A stretch of 44,316 nucleotides of DNA from a candidate division KSB1 bacterium (lineage in GTDB: Bacteria; Zhuqueibacterota; Zhuqueibacteria; JANLFK01; Oleimicrobiaceae), in assembly GCA_034506335.1 (NCBI GenBank), contig JAPDPR010000027.1, forward strand, positions 1 through 44,316. Direction: 5' to 3'. This document shows positions 31,046 to 41,913 of the stretch, one piece after another. How positions within the stretch are numbered: position 1 is the first letter of the stretch; each line of letters begins with the position of its first letter. The position numbers and the translations under genes were made by a program. The notes beneath the pieces are model-generated. The model ran no database searches. It worked only from the letters and a program-made list of their open reading frames with translations, and was not told the origin of the DNA.

Positions 31046-33484
31046 TCAGCGCGGCCCATACCAGGACATCGCTCCTGAGGTTCTCCACGCCAACTGCAGC
31101 TCCAGCGGCATCAGAAGAAGCGGCTGTGCAGGGTAACGGGCCAAAAGGCGCAGGTACCCTTGCTCCACGTCGGATAAAGGACTACCGCCCCGCACCGATG
31201 GTGCACCTGGCATGAGAGCCTCCACATTGATCAGTCCCGGCCGTGGCAGTTCCACCACCTCCACTTCTGCGCCGGGCCGGATGCCAGCACGGGCCCTTGC
31301 CATGTCAACGGCTTGTGAGAGTCCACCCACTTCGTCCACCAGCCCCCGCGCTTTTGCCGCAACACCGGACCAAATGCGCCCTTGGGCGATCTCTTCCACC
31401 GCTTCCGGCGCCATGCCTCGCCCTTGCGCCACCTTGTGGACAAAAACGCGATAGAACTGACGAATCACCGCTTCCACCCGCGCCTTCTCTTCGTGCGTCA
31501 AGTTTCGGTCAGGAATCTGCACCCCGAGAATGGGCAGCGTGATGCCAAAGCCCAAGTCGGCGTGCTCGCCCACCTGCACATGGTCGCTCGACATTCCCAG
31601 CCGGTCGCCCAGCCCTTTGTTCCATAGCCAGCCGCCGATCACGCCTATGGAACCGGTGATGGTGGCAGGGGTGGAAACAATGCTATCGCCATACATCGAA
31701 AGCCAGTAGCCGCCGGAGCCGGCCACGCTCCCTTGGCTGACGATGACCGGCTTTTTCTCTCGACACTTTCTCACGGCTTCGGCAACCAAGTCTGAGGCAA
31801 GAGCATCCCCTCCGGGCGAATCCACGCGCAGCACCACCGCCTTGATGCGCTTCTTTTCTGCCACGCGCAAGAGAACCCTTTCCAGCGCCCGCGCCCTGAT
31901 CCCCCGGTCCAGGTCACATTCACCGATGGCATAGACCACAGCCACCTGCGGTCTGCGGCCCCATTCGCGTGGGAGGTACTCACGCTTGGCCAGTTGCCCA
32001 GGGGTGAGCTTCCTTTTTGTACCAGCGAAATCCTTCAAGAGCCGACCAATGTCCTTCCAGCGCGCCAGGGTGTCCACCAGGTGGGCATGCACGGCCTCTT
32101 CAGGCAGGAACAGCACCACGTTATTGATGAGCGAGTCGAACTGAGCCGAGGACATGCCGCGACTGGCGCACACCTCGCTGCGCACAAGTTCGTACTGGTC
32201 GTTCAGCCACGCCTGCCTCTGTTCGCGATCGGCTTCTGACATCTGCTCGCGCGAATACACCTCGGCCGCGGATTTGTACTTGAAGTAACGCCATTCCTCC
32301 CACCCGAGGCCCAGTTTTTCGAGGGTGCCCTTCAAGAACGTGCGGCCGGCCACATAGCCCTGCAGGGTGAGCATCCCCTCGGGGTCCAGCACCACGCGGT
32401 CTGCGACACTTGCCAGGTGGTACTCGGTCATGCTGCCACGATCGATGTAGACGAGCACCTTCTTGCCTGCGCGACGGAGTTGGGCAAGCTGGGTGCGGAT
32501 CTCCCAAGCCAGCTGGGGCGTCACCGCCAGGCCGGAAAGGTTTAGTGCCACAACGGCGACGCGCGGGTCCTCAGCAGCGTCCTTCAACGTGAAGAGCAGC
32601 TCGCTCAACGTGCGGCCCGGCAGGTCAATGAACCGGTTGCGCTGGTAGAGCACTTGCCCTTTGAGCTCCAGCTGCACCGAGCATTTCTGGCGCAAGAGGT
32701 AAGAATCGAGCACGTTAGGGGTGCCTTTGCCCACGCGCACGCTGTACGTGGTCAGTGCTGGACCACCTCCCTCAGGCGTTCGCCGCTGCACACCCGCCCC
32801 CATTCTGCCGAGGCTGATGTTCACCCCGAGGGAAAACGCCTCGCCGCGAAAATAGCGTCCCACCAGGTACAGGCCAGGGAACGCCTGGACCGCTGCGCCT
32901 GCGCTCCAGCGGCCATCGGCAAGATGCTGACGATCATGGACGCTGAGGTCGGCAAAGAGTGTCAGGAAATCAGTCCCCAGTGGCCTGAGCCCCAATTCGG
33001 CCATGAGCTCCTGCCGGTTCAGGCGAGGGGCATGCCAACCAGCCGCGCCTACGGAGACAAACCGAAGCGGGCGCGCGAGCACTCCTCCGTACCAGATTGC
33101 CGCCGGCCCACCGCGCGACCAGCCATAGCCCGCCCCGATTGATAGGCCGCCATCGCCGACCGCCATGGCCAAGCGATAGTGACGCACAGCCTCGCCCGGG
33201 AGGCGCTCTTCCACCATTCCGAACCCGACGTTCGGCACAGCCGCAAAGAGGCCCCAACGCACCAGGTCCTCCTGCTGGCTAACAAATGCCGCTCTTAGGT
33301 CGGGACCATGCACATGTGGAAGGACTGCAGGGTTGACAAAACCCAGCAATCCGTTGCCGAGCGCACCAGGAGAGGCAGGGAGCAGGTCGTCATAGCTTCC
33401 GTAGAGCATGGGCAGCTGCTGGCCCAGCACGCCCGCTGGTAGCAGGCACAGGATGATTCCCGCCAGCGCTTTGCAACTCCTCAT
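31046..33484 (-). CDS. sppA: Signal peptide peptidase SppA with N-terminal barrel-like extension
   Basis: 812 residues from ATG 33484 with AAGGAGGTG upstream. Residues 1-22 are a signal peptide. About 25-270 is a Gly/aromatic-rich, strand-alternating region (AMAVGDGGLSIGAGYGWSRG, VGRYFRGEAFSLGVNISLGR) that looks like an outer-membrane barrel of the PorV/FadL-like kind and is absent from ordinary SppA. The rest is a two-domain 67K-type S49 protease: general-base Lys404 in FKYKSAAEVYSREQMSE, nucleophile Ser590 in GSVAGSGGYWLS, plus RVDSPGGDALASD and ITGSIGVIGGW. The 186-residue Lys-Ser spacing matches tandem SppA. It would cleave leftover signal peptides or membrane peptides; the fusion suggests an envelope-bound variant. 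Confidence 0.85.
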   Translation of the reverse strand: MRSCKALAGIILCLLPAGVLGQQLPMLYGSYDDLLPASPGALGNGLLGFVNPAVLPHVHGPDLRAAFVSQQEDLVRWGLFAAVPNVGFGMVEERLPGEAVRHYRLAMAVGDGGLSIGAGYGWSRGGPAAIWYGGVLARPLRFVSVGAAGWHAPRLNRQELMAELGLRPLGTDFLTLFADLSVHDRQHLADGRWSAGAAVQAFPGLYLVGRYFRGEAFSLGVNISLGRMGAGVQRRTPEGGGPALTTYSVRVGKGTPNVLDSYLLRQKCSVQLELKGQVLYQRNRFIDLPGRTLSELLFTLKDAAEDPRVAVVALNLSGLAVTPQLAWEIRTQLAQLRRAGKKVLVYIDRGSMTEYHLASVADRVVLDPEGMLTLQGYVAGRTFLKGTLEKLGLGWEEWRYFKYKSAAEVYSREQMSEADREQRQAWLNDQYELVRSEVCASRGMSSAQFDSLINNVVLFLPEEAVHAHLVDTLARWKDIGRLLKDFAGTKRKLTPGQLAKREYLPREWGRRPQVAVVYAIGECDLDRGIRARALERVLLRVAEKKRIKAVVLRVDSPGGDALASDLVAEAVRKCREKKPVIVSQGSVAGSGGYWLSMYGDSIVSTPATITGSIGVIGGWLWNKGLGDRLGMSSDHVQVGEHADLGFGITLPILGVQIPDRNLTHEEKARVEAVIRQFYRVFVHKVAQGRGMAPEAVEEIAQGRIWSGVAAKARGLVDEVGGLSQAVDMARARAGIRPGAEVEVVELPRPGLINVEALMPGAPSVRGGSPLSDVEQGYLRLLARYPAQPLLLMPLELQLAWRTSGAMSWYGPR

Positions 33485-33542
33485 TGCGCACCTCCTTGCA
33501 CGGTTCACTTTGACAACGCCCGCACTGTGCACGGGGCTAACG

Positions 33543-34802
33543 TTAGGTCTCGCCGTTGAACTCTTTCACCGCGTCAAACATGGCAACAAGATTCTCCACC
33601 GGGGTGTTAGCCTGAACATTGTGCACCGCGTTGAACACAAAGCCACCGTTCCGGGCAAAGATCTCGCACCGCCGCAGCACTTCTTCACGCACCTGGGCAG
33701 GTGTGCCAAAAGGCAGCGTCTTCTGCGTGTCAACCCCGCCCCCCCAGAACACCAGCTGATCGCCATACGTGTCCTTCAAGCGCCGCGGGTCCATGCCCGC
33801 GGCCGAACACTGTACCGGATTGATGACGTCAAAGCCCACCTCGATGAATGCTCCCATAAATGGCTCCACTGCTCCGCACGAATGCTTGAAAGTTTTCCAG
33901 CACGTGTGTCGGTGAATCCAGTCATTGACCTTTCGGTAGTAGGGCGCGTAGAGTGAGCGGAATGTTTCTACGGAGCAAAAGGTCGATGTTTGGGTGCCAA
34001 AGTCGGTGCCACAGACAAACACTACATCCACCAGGTCGCCCACGATGGAGTGAATTTTCTCCAGGTTGGCCAGGGCCACCTCTGTCTGTTTGGCATAGAC
34101 CCGGTGTAGGTACTCCTGGCGGGTCACGGTGGAGATGTACCACTCGGCAATGTCCCGGATGCCCTTCGGGTACTTGAGAAAGGGAGCCGGCACCAAAGCG
34201 ATATCCCCAAAGGCTGTGCCTCCGAAGCTGGCCACTATCGCCCGTGGGGAATCGGCCAAACGCTCCACTTCTGCCCGATAGTGGGCCAGGTCCTGGTCGT
34301 TCAACGGCTTGAACTCTTCGGTGTTGTCTGCCGGATCAAGGCGCTCCTCCTCAATGGGGGGTTGGCGGACGATGGTGTCAAAGAAAAACCCCGCGACAGG
34401 CATGCGCCCGCTGGGTGGCGCCGTGGTGTCACCTTCAGGGTAGATCAGCAGGTCACCGTTCGCGTCCACGGTTGTGCGAAAATGCTCCGAGACCAAGACC
34501 ACCTGGCCCCAGGGGAGCCGGAACTCCCGCCAGTTCTCGTTGGGGAAGCCAAACATGGTGGTGCGGGCATATAGACCGTTCACGTCGATGCCCAAAACAT
34601 CCTGGAGGTCTTGGTCTATCCATCCCAGCATCTGGTAAGGCTCGTGTACCTTTACCGGGCGGCGCTCCAGACCATAGTAGTCGCGCAGGGCCGCTACACA
34701 GGTCACGTGCATGCCGGTGACTCCAGTGCCGCCAAAATCGATGGGCACCTTGTCGGGCTCGCGATGGGCCAGTGCCGCTCGCACTCGCTCCCTGCTGGTC
34801 AT
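33543..34802 (-). CDS. URO-D-type methyltransferase-like protein
   Basis: 419 residues from ATG 34802, SD GGAGGT. It belongs to the uroporphyrinogen decarboxylase superfamily (MtaA/CmuA-like branch): TSRERVRAALAHREPDKVPI at the start, DFGGTGVTGMHV, the helix LADSPRAIVASFGGTAFGDI, KHSCGAVEPFMGAFIEVGFD, INPVQCSAAGMDPRRLKDTY, and FWGGGVDTQKTLPFGTPAQV. Members move methyl groups to or from corrinoid proteins or act in unknown catabolic pathways; true HemE is about 340 residues and lacks this extension. No corrinoid protein gene is adjacent. It lies between SppA and two glycosidase-like genes, so a role in sugar-linked or methoxy-compound use is possible but unproven. Confidence 0.8.
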   Translation of the reverse strand: MTSRERVRAALAHREPDKVPIDFGGTGVTGMHVTCVAALRDYYGLERRPVKVHEPYQMLGWIDQDLQDVLGIDVNGLYARTTMFGFPNENWREFRLPWGQVVLVSEHFRTTVDANGDLLIYPEGDTTAPPSGRMPVAGFFFDTIVRQPPIEEERLDPADNTEEFKPLNDQDLAHYRAEVERLADSPRAIVASFGGTAFGDIALVPAPFLKYPKGIRDIAEWYISTVTRQEYLHRVYAKQTEVALANLEKIHSIVGDLVDVVFVCGTDFGTQTSTFCSVETFRSLYAPYYRKVNDWIHRHTCWKTFKHSCGAVEPFMGAFIEVGFDVINPVQCSAAGMDPRRLKDTYGDQLVFWGGGVDTQKTLPFGTPAQVREEVLRRCEIFARNGGFVFNAVHNVQANTPVENLVAMFDAVKEFNGET

Positions 34803-34838
34803 ATCCTGTATACCTCCATGGCCAGGTATCGGCTCGCT

Positions 34839-36851
34839 TCAGAGGACAATGGCCTCCACATGCAGGTCTCTGTTTTCATACGCGACGGACGCCTCCCCAG
34901 GACCGGCCTGCAGCAGCCGACCATCGGTGCGGAATGCACACTGCGCCGGCGATTCTGCCCTGCGGACCGCGACGTGTACACGCGCGCCCCGCACCACAAA
35001 TGTGCCCTCGATGTAGTCTATTCCCGGAAGCAGGTGAGGACGGAGGGTAATGCCCTCGGCACCAGGTCGGAAACCTACCACGTGGTGGACTAGCAGCAAT
35101 AGCATCTCCGCCCACGTCCACGGGATGACCCCAACCTGGGGACACGGCGGAGAAGGCCTTGGTCCATAAAACTCGAACCAGGCACCCGACTTGCCACCCG
35201 GCACCGAGTCCAGCCAGCGCAGGACTCGCCACACCTTTTCCCCGTCACCTGCCTCGGCATAGGCGCGGGCCACAAAAAGCGAGGCAAAGGGCCACGGCCC
35301 CGGGGAATCGGGCTCGGAGGAGACGTGGTAGCGACCATAGCCGCCGATGTCCCACCTCTGATTCCACAGCTCCTCCATGCTGGCCAGTGTGGCCCGGGCA
35401 AGTGGCGAGCCGGGGTTCACCTTGCCCACAACCACAGGCAGTACGCATGAAGTGTCCGGGTTCAGGAGATGCGGCCCAGGTCCGGCAAGAGGGACGGAGG
35501 GGTGGAGCTGGGCCTCCGCCATAGGCGTGATGTGCTCCTGGACCTCGCCGTCTAACCCTCGCCTTTTGATGATCCTACCTCCCTCCACCAGGCTGTGGGT
35601 GGGATGATGGAGCGCCGTGTGCCAGAGCTCCTCCGCATCCCTGTTCCATCGAGCCACCTCCGATTCCCGGCCCAGCGCCTTGCCCAGCTCGGCCGCGGCG
35701 CGCAACCCAAGCGACGCGTAGAGCTGGTGAGTGAGTTCAATGCCGGGCTGAATGCCGTAGAGACGGTGGCGCTCCCAGTACTCGCGGGTATTCGTCAGCA
35801 GACCAGACTTCGGGTCTCGGAACACCGGCCGCAGCGGGAACTCAGCCACTGCCACAACGCGCGGCCATAGACGACGGGCTAAGCTCAAGTCTCCTGTCCA
35901 GTGCCAGTATGAAGTGAGCGCGGTGAGCAGAACCCCGCCTTGGTCCAACTCAACCTCCTCTGGGCCACGCCGAACGCTGGAGTCAACAGTATCACCCTCT
36001 TCAGTGACAAACTCGGTGAAGAGCCGCTCGAGCATGGTGCGGGCCAGCTGATGCTGTCCTGTGAGCAGCAGGCCATGCACCACCATGGCTTGGTCGCGCA
36101 CCCACTCCCGGTTGTACTGCCAAATGCTGCCATCCATTCGCCCAGAAGCAGAGATGGCCGCCGGTAGCTGCACTCGGGCAGCATCAAAGTACCGGTCTAA
36201 TGGCTCGTGGTGAAAAAGCACGCGAGTCCCCTGCGGCGTTTTGCGGCCCCCTGACTCCGGGGACAGAGACTCTGGGGCGCCTTGCCCACAATGCGCACGC
36301 CCATCTTCCAGCGTGTACCAGAACGCATGCGTCACTTCGCCTTGGGCGGATGGGGTCAGCTGCACGCTCAGCCACTGATCGCCAAGGCCGGTGCTCAAAC
36401 CAACTTTCTTGTTGCTCGGCGTGCGAATGGTGACTTCACGCAGGAGCACGGCGCGATCCGGGTGTGGGCAACAAAAAATCTCTGTGACCGCAGCCCCGCC
36501 CGCGTGCCAGGTCACTTCCACCGCCGGCACCCCTTGGCGCTCGGACCAATGCGCCTTCACCTCCTTCCCTGGAGGAGTCCACACCTGCTCCCCCCATTCC
36601 ACCCGCAGCATGGTCGCCTCCAGTCCGGTCTGGGGGTCGAAACTGAGAACCTCGCGCTTCTTGGCCAGCCGCTCCGGATCCATGAGCAGCAGGCCGACAG
36701 GAGTCCCCTCCCCGGCCGGTGCAATCTGGACTGCCGCCTGTATCCGTCCGTTCCCCAGGAAAAAGTAGTAGCCGTCCTGCAGCCTGGTGCGCACGTCGGG
36801 ATGACCTTGCGCCGGGTCGTCCTCATACAGGTGTTCCTTAAAGTCGATCAT
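34839..36851 (-). CDS. Alpha/alpha-barrel glycoside hydrolase-like protein
   Basis: 670 residues from ATG 36851, SD GGAGGAGG. No signal peptide, so cytosolic. An N-terminal beta-sandwich-like part (about 1-200: YYFFLGNGRIQAAVQIAPAG, LLLMDPERLAKKREVLSFDP) precedes an (alpha/alpha)6 barrel: GSIWQYNREWVRDQAMVVHG, LERLFTEFVTEEGDTVDSSV, ALTSYWHWTGDLSLARRLWP, WNQRWDIGGYGRYH, and PQVGVIPWTWAEMLLLLVHH. The layout resembles glucoamylase / amylo-glucosidase-like clans (GH15/GH63-type), but I cannot fix the GH family or catalytic acids. The following gene encodes a beta-propeller glycosidase, so the two likely act on one glycan. Confidence 0.7.
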   Translation of the reverse strand: MIDFKEHLYEDDPAQGHPDVRTRLQDGYYFFLGNGRIQAAVQIAPAGEGTPVGLLLMDPERLAKKREVLSFDPQTGLEATMLRVEWGEQVWTPPGKEVKAHWSERQGVPAVEVTWHAGGAAVTEIFCCPHPDRAVLLREVTIRTPSNKKVGLSTGLGDQWLSVQLTPSAQGEVTHAFWYTLEDGRAHCGQGAPESLSPESGGRKTPQGTRVLFHHEPLDRYFDAARVQLPAAISASGRMDGSIWQYNREWVRDQAMVVHGLLLTGQHQLARTMLERLFTEFVTEEGDTVDSSVRRGPEEVELDQGGVLLTALTSYWHWTGDLSLARRLWPRVVAVAEFPLRPVFRDPKSGLLTNTREYWERHRLYGIQPGIELTHQLYASLGLRAAAELGKALGRESEVARWNRDAEELWHTALHHPTHSLVEGGRIIKRRGLDGEVQEHITPMAEAQLHPSVPLAGPGPHLLNPDTSCVLPVVVGKVNPGSPLARATLASMEELWNQRWDIGGYGRYHVSSEPDSPGPWPFASLFVARAYAEAGDGEKVWRVLRWLDSVPGGKSGAWFEFYGPRPSPPCPQVGVIPWTWAEMLLLLVHHVVGFRPGAEGITLRPHLLPGIDYIEGTFVVRGARVHVAVRRAESPAQCAFRTDGRLLQAGPGEASVAYENRDLHVEAIVL

Positions 36852-36902
36852 GCCTCCTCCAGAAATGAAGTGCGTGAAGGTCGAAAACTGCCTATCTCTC
36901 CA

Positions 36903-37877
36903 TCAACTCAGAAAGCGGCGGAGCTGCTCCGGGCTGACCACCTGATCGATCCAGGGCAAGGGGGCAGACCAATCAAGAACGCCTAAGAACAAGCGAAAGC
37001 CGGCCGAGCAGTGTCCTTTGCCTAGCCGGAAGAAGGAGACCAACCAGTGCGGATCGCGACGGCACACGACCTCCATGCCTGTCAACCCTTTCCCCACGGG
37101 GCGAGGCTGTTGCGCTGGCCAGTGCCAAGGGTTGTCCGAGACGACATAGGACCAGTGCTGCACATGCCCGCCGAAAAAGAGGTAGTAACGGCCGTCCATT
37201 TCCTGCACGTTGCTTGACTCACATGGCGTGAGGTCCTCTGCCACATAGCACGGGCCACGGTCTTCCCATGCAAGCAAATCTCTGGATTCGGCCAACGCTA
37301 CACACGCGCGCCCTTGGTTGGTAATGGCCGTGTAGTAGAGAAGAAACCGGTCACCCAGGCGCAACACATGGGGATCGCGGCAAGAAGCTCCGCCGCTGGT
37401 AGGACAGAAGGCCCAGCCGTACTCCTCAGGCCGGATGATGGGGCCGTCCCCAACGCGTTCCCAGTTGAAGAGATCATCAGAGACCGCCAGCCCGATACGC
37501 TGCGTGTTGTCCACCGTGCATCCTGCATAGAACATCCAGAAGCGTCCGCCGTGCTCCAGCACAAAAGGGGCTATCACGTGGCCGCCGTCCCAGCTTCCTG
37601 GGCGGACGTAGAAGCAAGGCTCGTGTGTCTCCCACAGGACGAAATCAGCAGTAGTGGCGTGGCCGATCCAGAGCTCGTTGCCAGGTAGGCAGCAACTGAC
37701 ATTCGGCGTGCCTGCAATGTGAAAGAGGTGGTACAATCCCGCGGCCTTGATCACGCAGTGGTCTTTCAGGTAGAAACCTTTTGGCGCGTAGCCCACCTGC
37801 AACCACTCCTCTTGGTAAGTGGCCTGCGCGGCTACGGCCTCACGATAGCACTGATAGTCCAGATTCGGGATCTCCAC
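36903..37877 (-). CDS. Five-bladed beta-propeller glycosidase-like protein (GH43/GH32/GH130 type)
   Basis: 324 residues from GTG 37877, with AGAGGTG upstream. No signal peptide. The repeated blade motifs are clear: GFYLKDHCVIKAAGLYHLFH, ELWIGHATTADFVLWETHEP, APFVLEHGGRFWMFYAG, TQRIGLAVSDDLFNWERVGD, GGASCRDPHVLRLGDRFLLY (with the R-D-P of these clans) and ESSNVQEMDGRYYLFFGG, where the Glu may be the catalytic acid. Such proteins hydrolyse or phosphorolyse arabino-, xylo-, fructo- or mannosides; the substrate is unclear. It precedes the alpha/alpha-barrel gene by about 50 bp, consistent with an operon. Confidence 0.75.
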   Translation of the reverse strand: MEIPNLDYQCYREAVAAQATYQEEWLQVGYAPKGFYLKDHCVIKAAGLYHLFHIAGTPNVSCCLPGNELWIGHATTADFVLWETHEPCFYVRPGSWDGGHVIAPFVLEHGGRFWMFYAGCTVDNTQRIGLAVSDDLFNWERVGDGPIIRPEEYGWAFCPTSGGASCRDPHVLRLGDRFLLYYTAITNQGRACVALAESRDLLAWEDRGPCYVAEDLTPCESSNVQEMDGRYYLFFGGHVQHWSYVVSDNPWHWPAQQPRPVGKGLTGMEVVCRRDPHWLVSFFRLGKGHCSAGFRLFLGVLDWSAPLPWIDQVVSPEQLRRFLS

Positions 37878-38149
37878 GAGCGCGCACCTCTGAATCAGCG
37901 AAAATCGTGGTCTTGGGAAAGACTCACGCGTCAGGAACCTTTCGGGTTAGCCTGCCGGCCACCTGGAGCAAGTCTCCGCTCCAGCGCCCGTCGCACGGAA
38001 CTTCGCTCTTGGTGTCATAGCCACCAAGGCCTCCGGCTCCCGACGCTGGTACGTCGACTCCGCCCTACCTGTCCAGCCAGAGCGGACTTTCATGGTTCAG
38101 GCGTCGCCAGGTTCCCTGCACCTCCGTGCTTGTTCTTTTTGCAGCGCCC
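37878..38149. other. Intergenic region, nothing recognised
   Basis: 272 bp with no supported gene, promoter or terminator. Confidence 0.4.
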
Positions 38150-39010
38150 TCAGAGGTCGATGACCCGCGACGCAGCACGAGCCGGTCCGGCGCTGGTCAA
38201 TAGATGGAACAGCGCGTACAGCTCCAGCGCGAAGGGCAGGTAACCCAGGTACCCGAGCACGGGCATCTCAAACAAGCGCACCTGGCCGACGAACGGCACG
38301 CGATAAATCCATTTTGGGTAAGAGTAAAAGTTCCACATCTCCCAGAAGAAGGCACACAGCATTACGCCGCCCCAGAGAGCCCAGACGGTGCGCCATTGCC
38401 CGCGGGAGGTTGCAACGAGCAAGGACGGCTTCTCACGCAGGGCATTGAGCGGGTCAAATATGAAGAACAGCGAGACCCACACCAAGGGGAAGAAGACGCC
38501 AGGCAGCGCTATCACAAGGATCAGCATAACCACTCCCGCGGCCAGCGCTCCAAGCAGTGCAGGGTGCGAGATCCTGCGGTCTGTCCTGGCGGGTCCTCCG
38601 GACGGCAGGAGGCAGCCCACCAGCTCGGCGCTGGTGAACACCGCCGGCATCACCGTGGAGAAACTCAGCGAGGCCAGCAGGACATAGACGATGTCCGACA
38701 CGTGCTCTCGACCCACGTAGAACCAGTTTTGGGTGCGGAGGTCGATGAGCTCGAACAACCACCAGCCAGGGACCGACAGCACGTAGAGCCAGACGTAGGC
38801 CCACCTGCCTCGCGTGAGTGGCGAGGTGCCGCGCAGCGCTGCCACCAGACCATCGAGGACCAGGCAATACCCGAGCCACAAGGGAAAGAAAAGAAGGTGC
38901 GTTCGCATCCCGGGCAGGGCCCAATTGACAGGCCATACGACAGCCACCAGACCCAGGCCTAGCCAAAAATGAGCCGGCAGGCGCGCGGGCTGTTGCGGCG
39001 ATCTGGTCAT
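38150..39010 (-). CDS. Polytopic membrane protein of unknown function
   Basis: 286 residues from ATG 39010 (GTG 39019 is nearly as likely). Seven or eight membrane helices are visible, starting with FWLGLGLVAVVWPVNWALPG. Conserved-looking blocks are GWWLFELIDLRTQNWFYVG, VSLFFIFDPLNAL, FFWEMWNFYSYPKWIYRVPF and the C-terminal FEMPVLGYLGYLPFALELYA, which recur in uncharacterised bacterial inner-membrane proteins. No transporter signature is apparent. It follows the ATP synthase epsilon gene by about 90 bp on the same strand and may be read from that operon. Confidence 0.72.
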   Translation of the reverse strand: MTRSPQQPARLPAHFWLGLGLVAVVWPVNWALPGMRTHLLFFPLWLGYCLVLDGLVAALRGTSPLTRGRWAYVWLYVLSVPGWWLFELIDLRTQNWFYVGREHVSDIVYVLLASLSFSTVMPAVFTSAELVGCLLPSGGPARTDRRISHPALLGALAAGVVMLILVIALPGVFFPLVWVSLFFIFDPLNALREKPSLLVATSRGQWRTVWALWGGVMLCAFFWEMWNFYSYPKWIYRVPFVGQVRLFEMPVLGYLGYLPFALELYALFHLLTSAGPARAASRVIDL

Positions 39011-39100
39011 ATGGGGCACCCGTTAGTTGGCACGCGGGCAATGCGCCTACGCATCTTCGGAGAAAAATGCGCCGGAGCGAAGGGAAAAGGCACGAGTGGG

Positions 39101-39559
39101 TCAGAGGCCCTCATCTGGGGGAAGGCCGCCTTCTGTGGCTGCTCCACGCCGGCGGCGACGGCCTGCCTCTGCGACCTTCAGGCGCACCATGGCCCGCCGC
39201 AGCGAAGCCTCGGCACGCGCAAAGTCCACCTGTTCCTCTGTTCTGCCGTGCAGGCGCGCCTCAGCCCGCCGCCTCGCTGCCTCTGCCCGCGCGATGTCGA
39301 TCTCCTCAGCCCGTTCAGCACTATCGGCCAACACCGTCACACGGTCCGGCAGCACCTCCATGAACCCCCCGCCAATGGCAAAGATCTCTTCTTCGGCGCC
39401 GCGTTTGAGACGCAATTCGCCCGGCACCAAGGCTGTCATGAGCGGCGCATGGTGGGGGAGAATGCCCAGTACCCCGTCCGCACCCGGCGCGATCACCATG
39501 TCTACATCCCCGGAGTAGGCCACGCGCTCCTGGGTGATGATGTTCACACGCACCGGCAC
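39101..39559 (-). CDS. atpC: F1 ATP synthase subunit epsilon
   Basis: 152 residues from GTG 39559 (other GTG codons lie 2 and 4 codons in). The N-terminal beta-sandwich is typical: [40 protein letters not shown], then [20 protein letters not shown]. The C-terminal helical pair is longer and more Arg/Ala-rich than the usual 130-140-residue protein, with an extra tail after [15 protein letters not shown]. It couples the central stalk to the c-ring and may inhibit the enzyme. Last gene of the atp series, 6 bp after beta. Confidence 0.9.
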   Translation of the reverse strand: MPVRVNIITQERVAYSGDVDMVIAPGADGVLGILPHHAPLMTALVPGELRLKRGAEEEIFAIGGGFMEVLPDRVTVLADSAERAEEIDIARAEAARRRAEARLHGRTEEQVDFARAEASLRRAMVRLKVAEAGRRRRRGAATEGGLPPDEGL

Positions 39560-39565
39560 TGCCCG

Positions 39566-40987
<1,422 letters not shown>

Positions 40988-40992
40988 TCACC

Positions 40993-41889
40993 TCAGTGCT
41001 GCAACGCCTCGGCGCCGCCAGCAATGTCGAGCATCTCCTTGGTGATGGCCTCCTGTCGCGCGCGGTAGTACTGAAGGGTCAGCGCATCCACGAGCTCGTT
41101 GGCGCTATCGGTGGCATTGCGCATTGCCACCATGCGCGCGCTGTGCTCGCTCGCCTGCGCCTCCAGGATCGCCTGGTAAATCTGCAGCTCAACGAAGCGA
41201 GGGAGTATCACACCGAGGAGCTGCCCAGGGCTTGGCTCGTAAATGTACTCCATGGCCGCGCGCGGCGGCAAATCCACCAAAAACCTGTCCAGCACCGAAC
41301 CCCGTAATCTGCCGGGCGTGATGGGCAGGAGGGGACGCACCGCCGGGCGCTGCGTCATCGTGTTGATGAATTCGGTGTAAACGAGCCACACCTGATCACA
41401 GACCCCTGCGGTATAGTCCTCAATCACGGTGCGGGCGATGGGCGTGATCTCCAACAAGCCTGGGTGACGCGGGCCAAGCGAGAACTCCGCCACCACCTGC
41501 GCGCCGTAGCGTATCATGAAATCTCGCCCTTTCCGGCCCACCGCGCAGACCCGTACGGGCGCCGTGGCCTCGCGAAGAAACTGGAGAGCGAGGCGCAAGA
41601 CGTTCGCATTGTAGCCTCCGCATAGTCCCTTGTCCGAGGTAATGAGTACCATCCCCACTACGCGCGGCGGGTCTCTTTCGTCAAGTAGTGGATGCAGCTG
41701 TTCGTGTCCGGGTTGGGCTGCGAGGTGGCTAATGACCTCCCACGCCTTCGCCGCATAAGGGCGCGTGGCAAGGGCTTCTTCCTGGGCGTGGCGCATCTTG
41801 CTGGCAGCCACCATCTGCATAGCACGCGTCACCTGCGCGATGCTGGCGATCCCCTTGATGCGCCGACGAAGCTCGCGAACCGTTGCCAT
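40993..41889 (-). CDS. atpG: F1 ATP synthase subunit gamma
   Basis: 298 residues from ATG 41889. The two long coiled-coil helices of the rotor are at the ends: TVRELRRRIKGIASIAQVTR, AMQMVAASKMRHAQEEALAT at the N-terminus and MVAMRNATDSANELVDALTL, QYYRARQEAITKEMLDIAGG at the C-terminus, with a Rossmann-like middle (VLITSDKGLCGGYNANVLRL). Normal length. It is the rotating shaft between the alpha/beta head and the c-ring. Confidence 0.95.
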   Translation of the reverse strand: MATVRELRRRIKGIASIAQVTRAMQMVAASKMRHAQEEALATRPYAAKAWEVISHLAAQPGHEQLHPLLDERDPPRVVGMVLITSDKGLCGGYNANVLRLALQFLREATAPVRVCAVGRKGRDFMIRYGAQVVAEFSLGPRHPGLLEITPIARTVIEDYTAGVCDQVWLVYTEFINTMTQRPAVRPLLPITPGRLRGSVLDRFLVDLPPRAAMEYIYEPSPGQLLGVILPRFVELQIYQAILEAQASEHSARMVAMRNATDSANELVDALTLQYYRARQEAITKEMLDIAGGAEALQH

Positions 41890-41913
41890 GCACGCTTCCC
41901 TTCCGCCAAAGGC

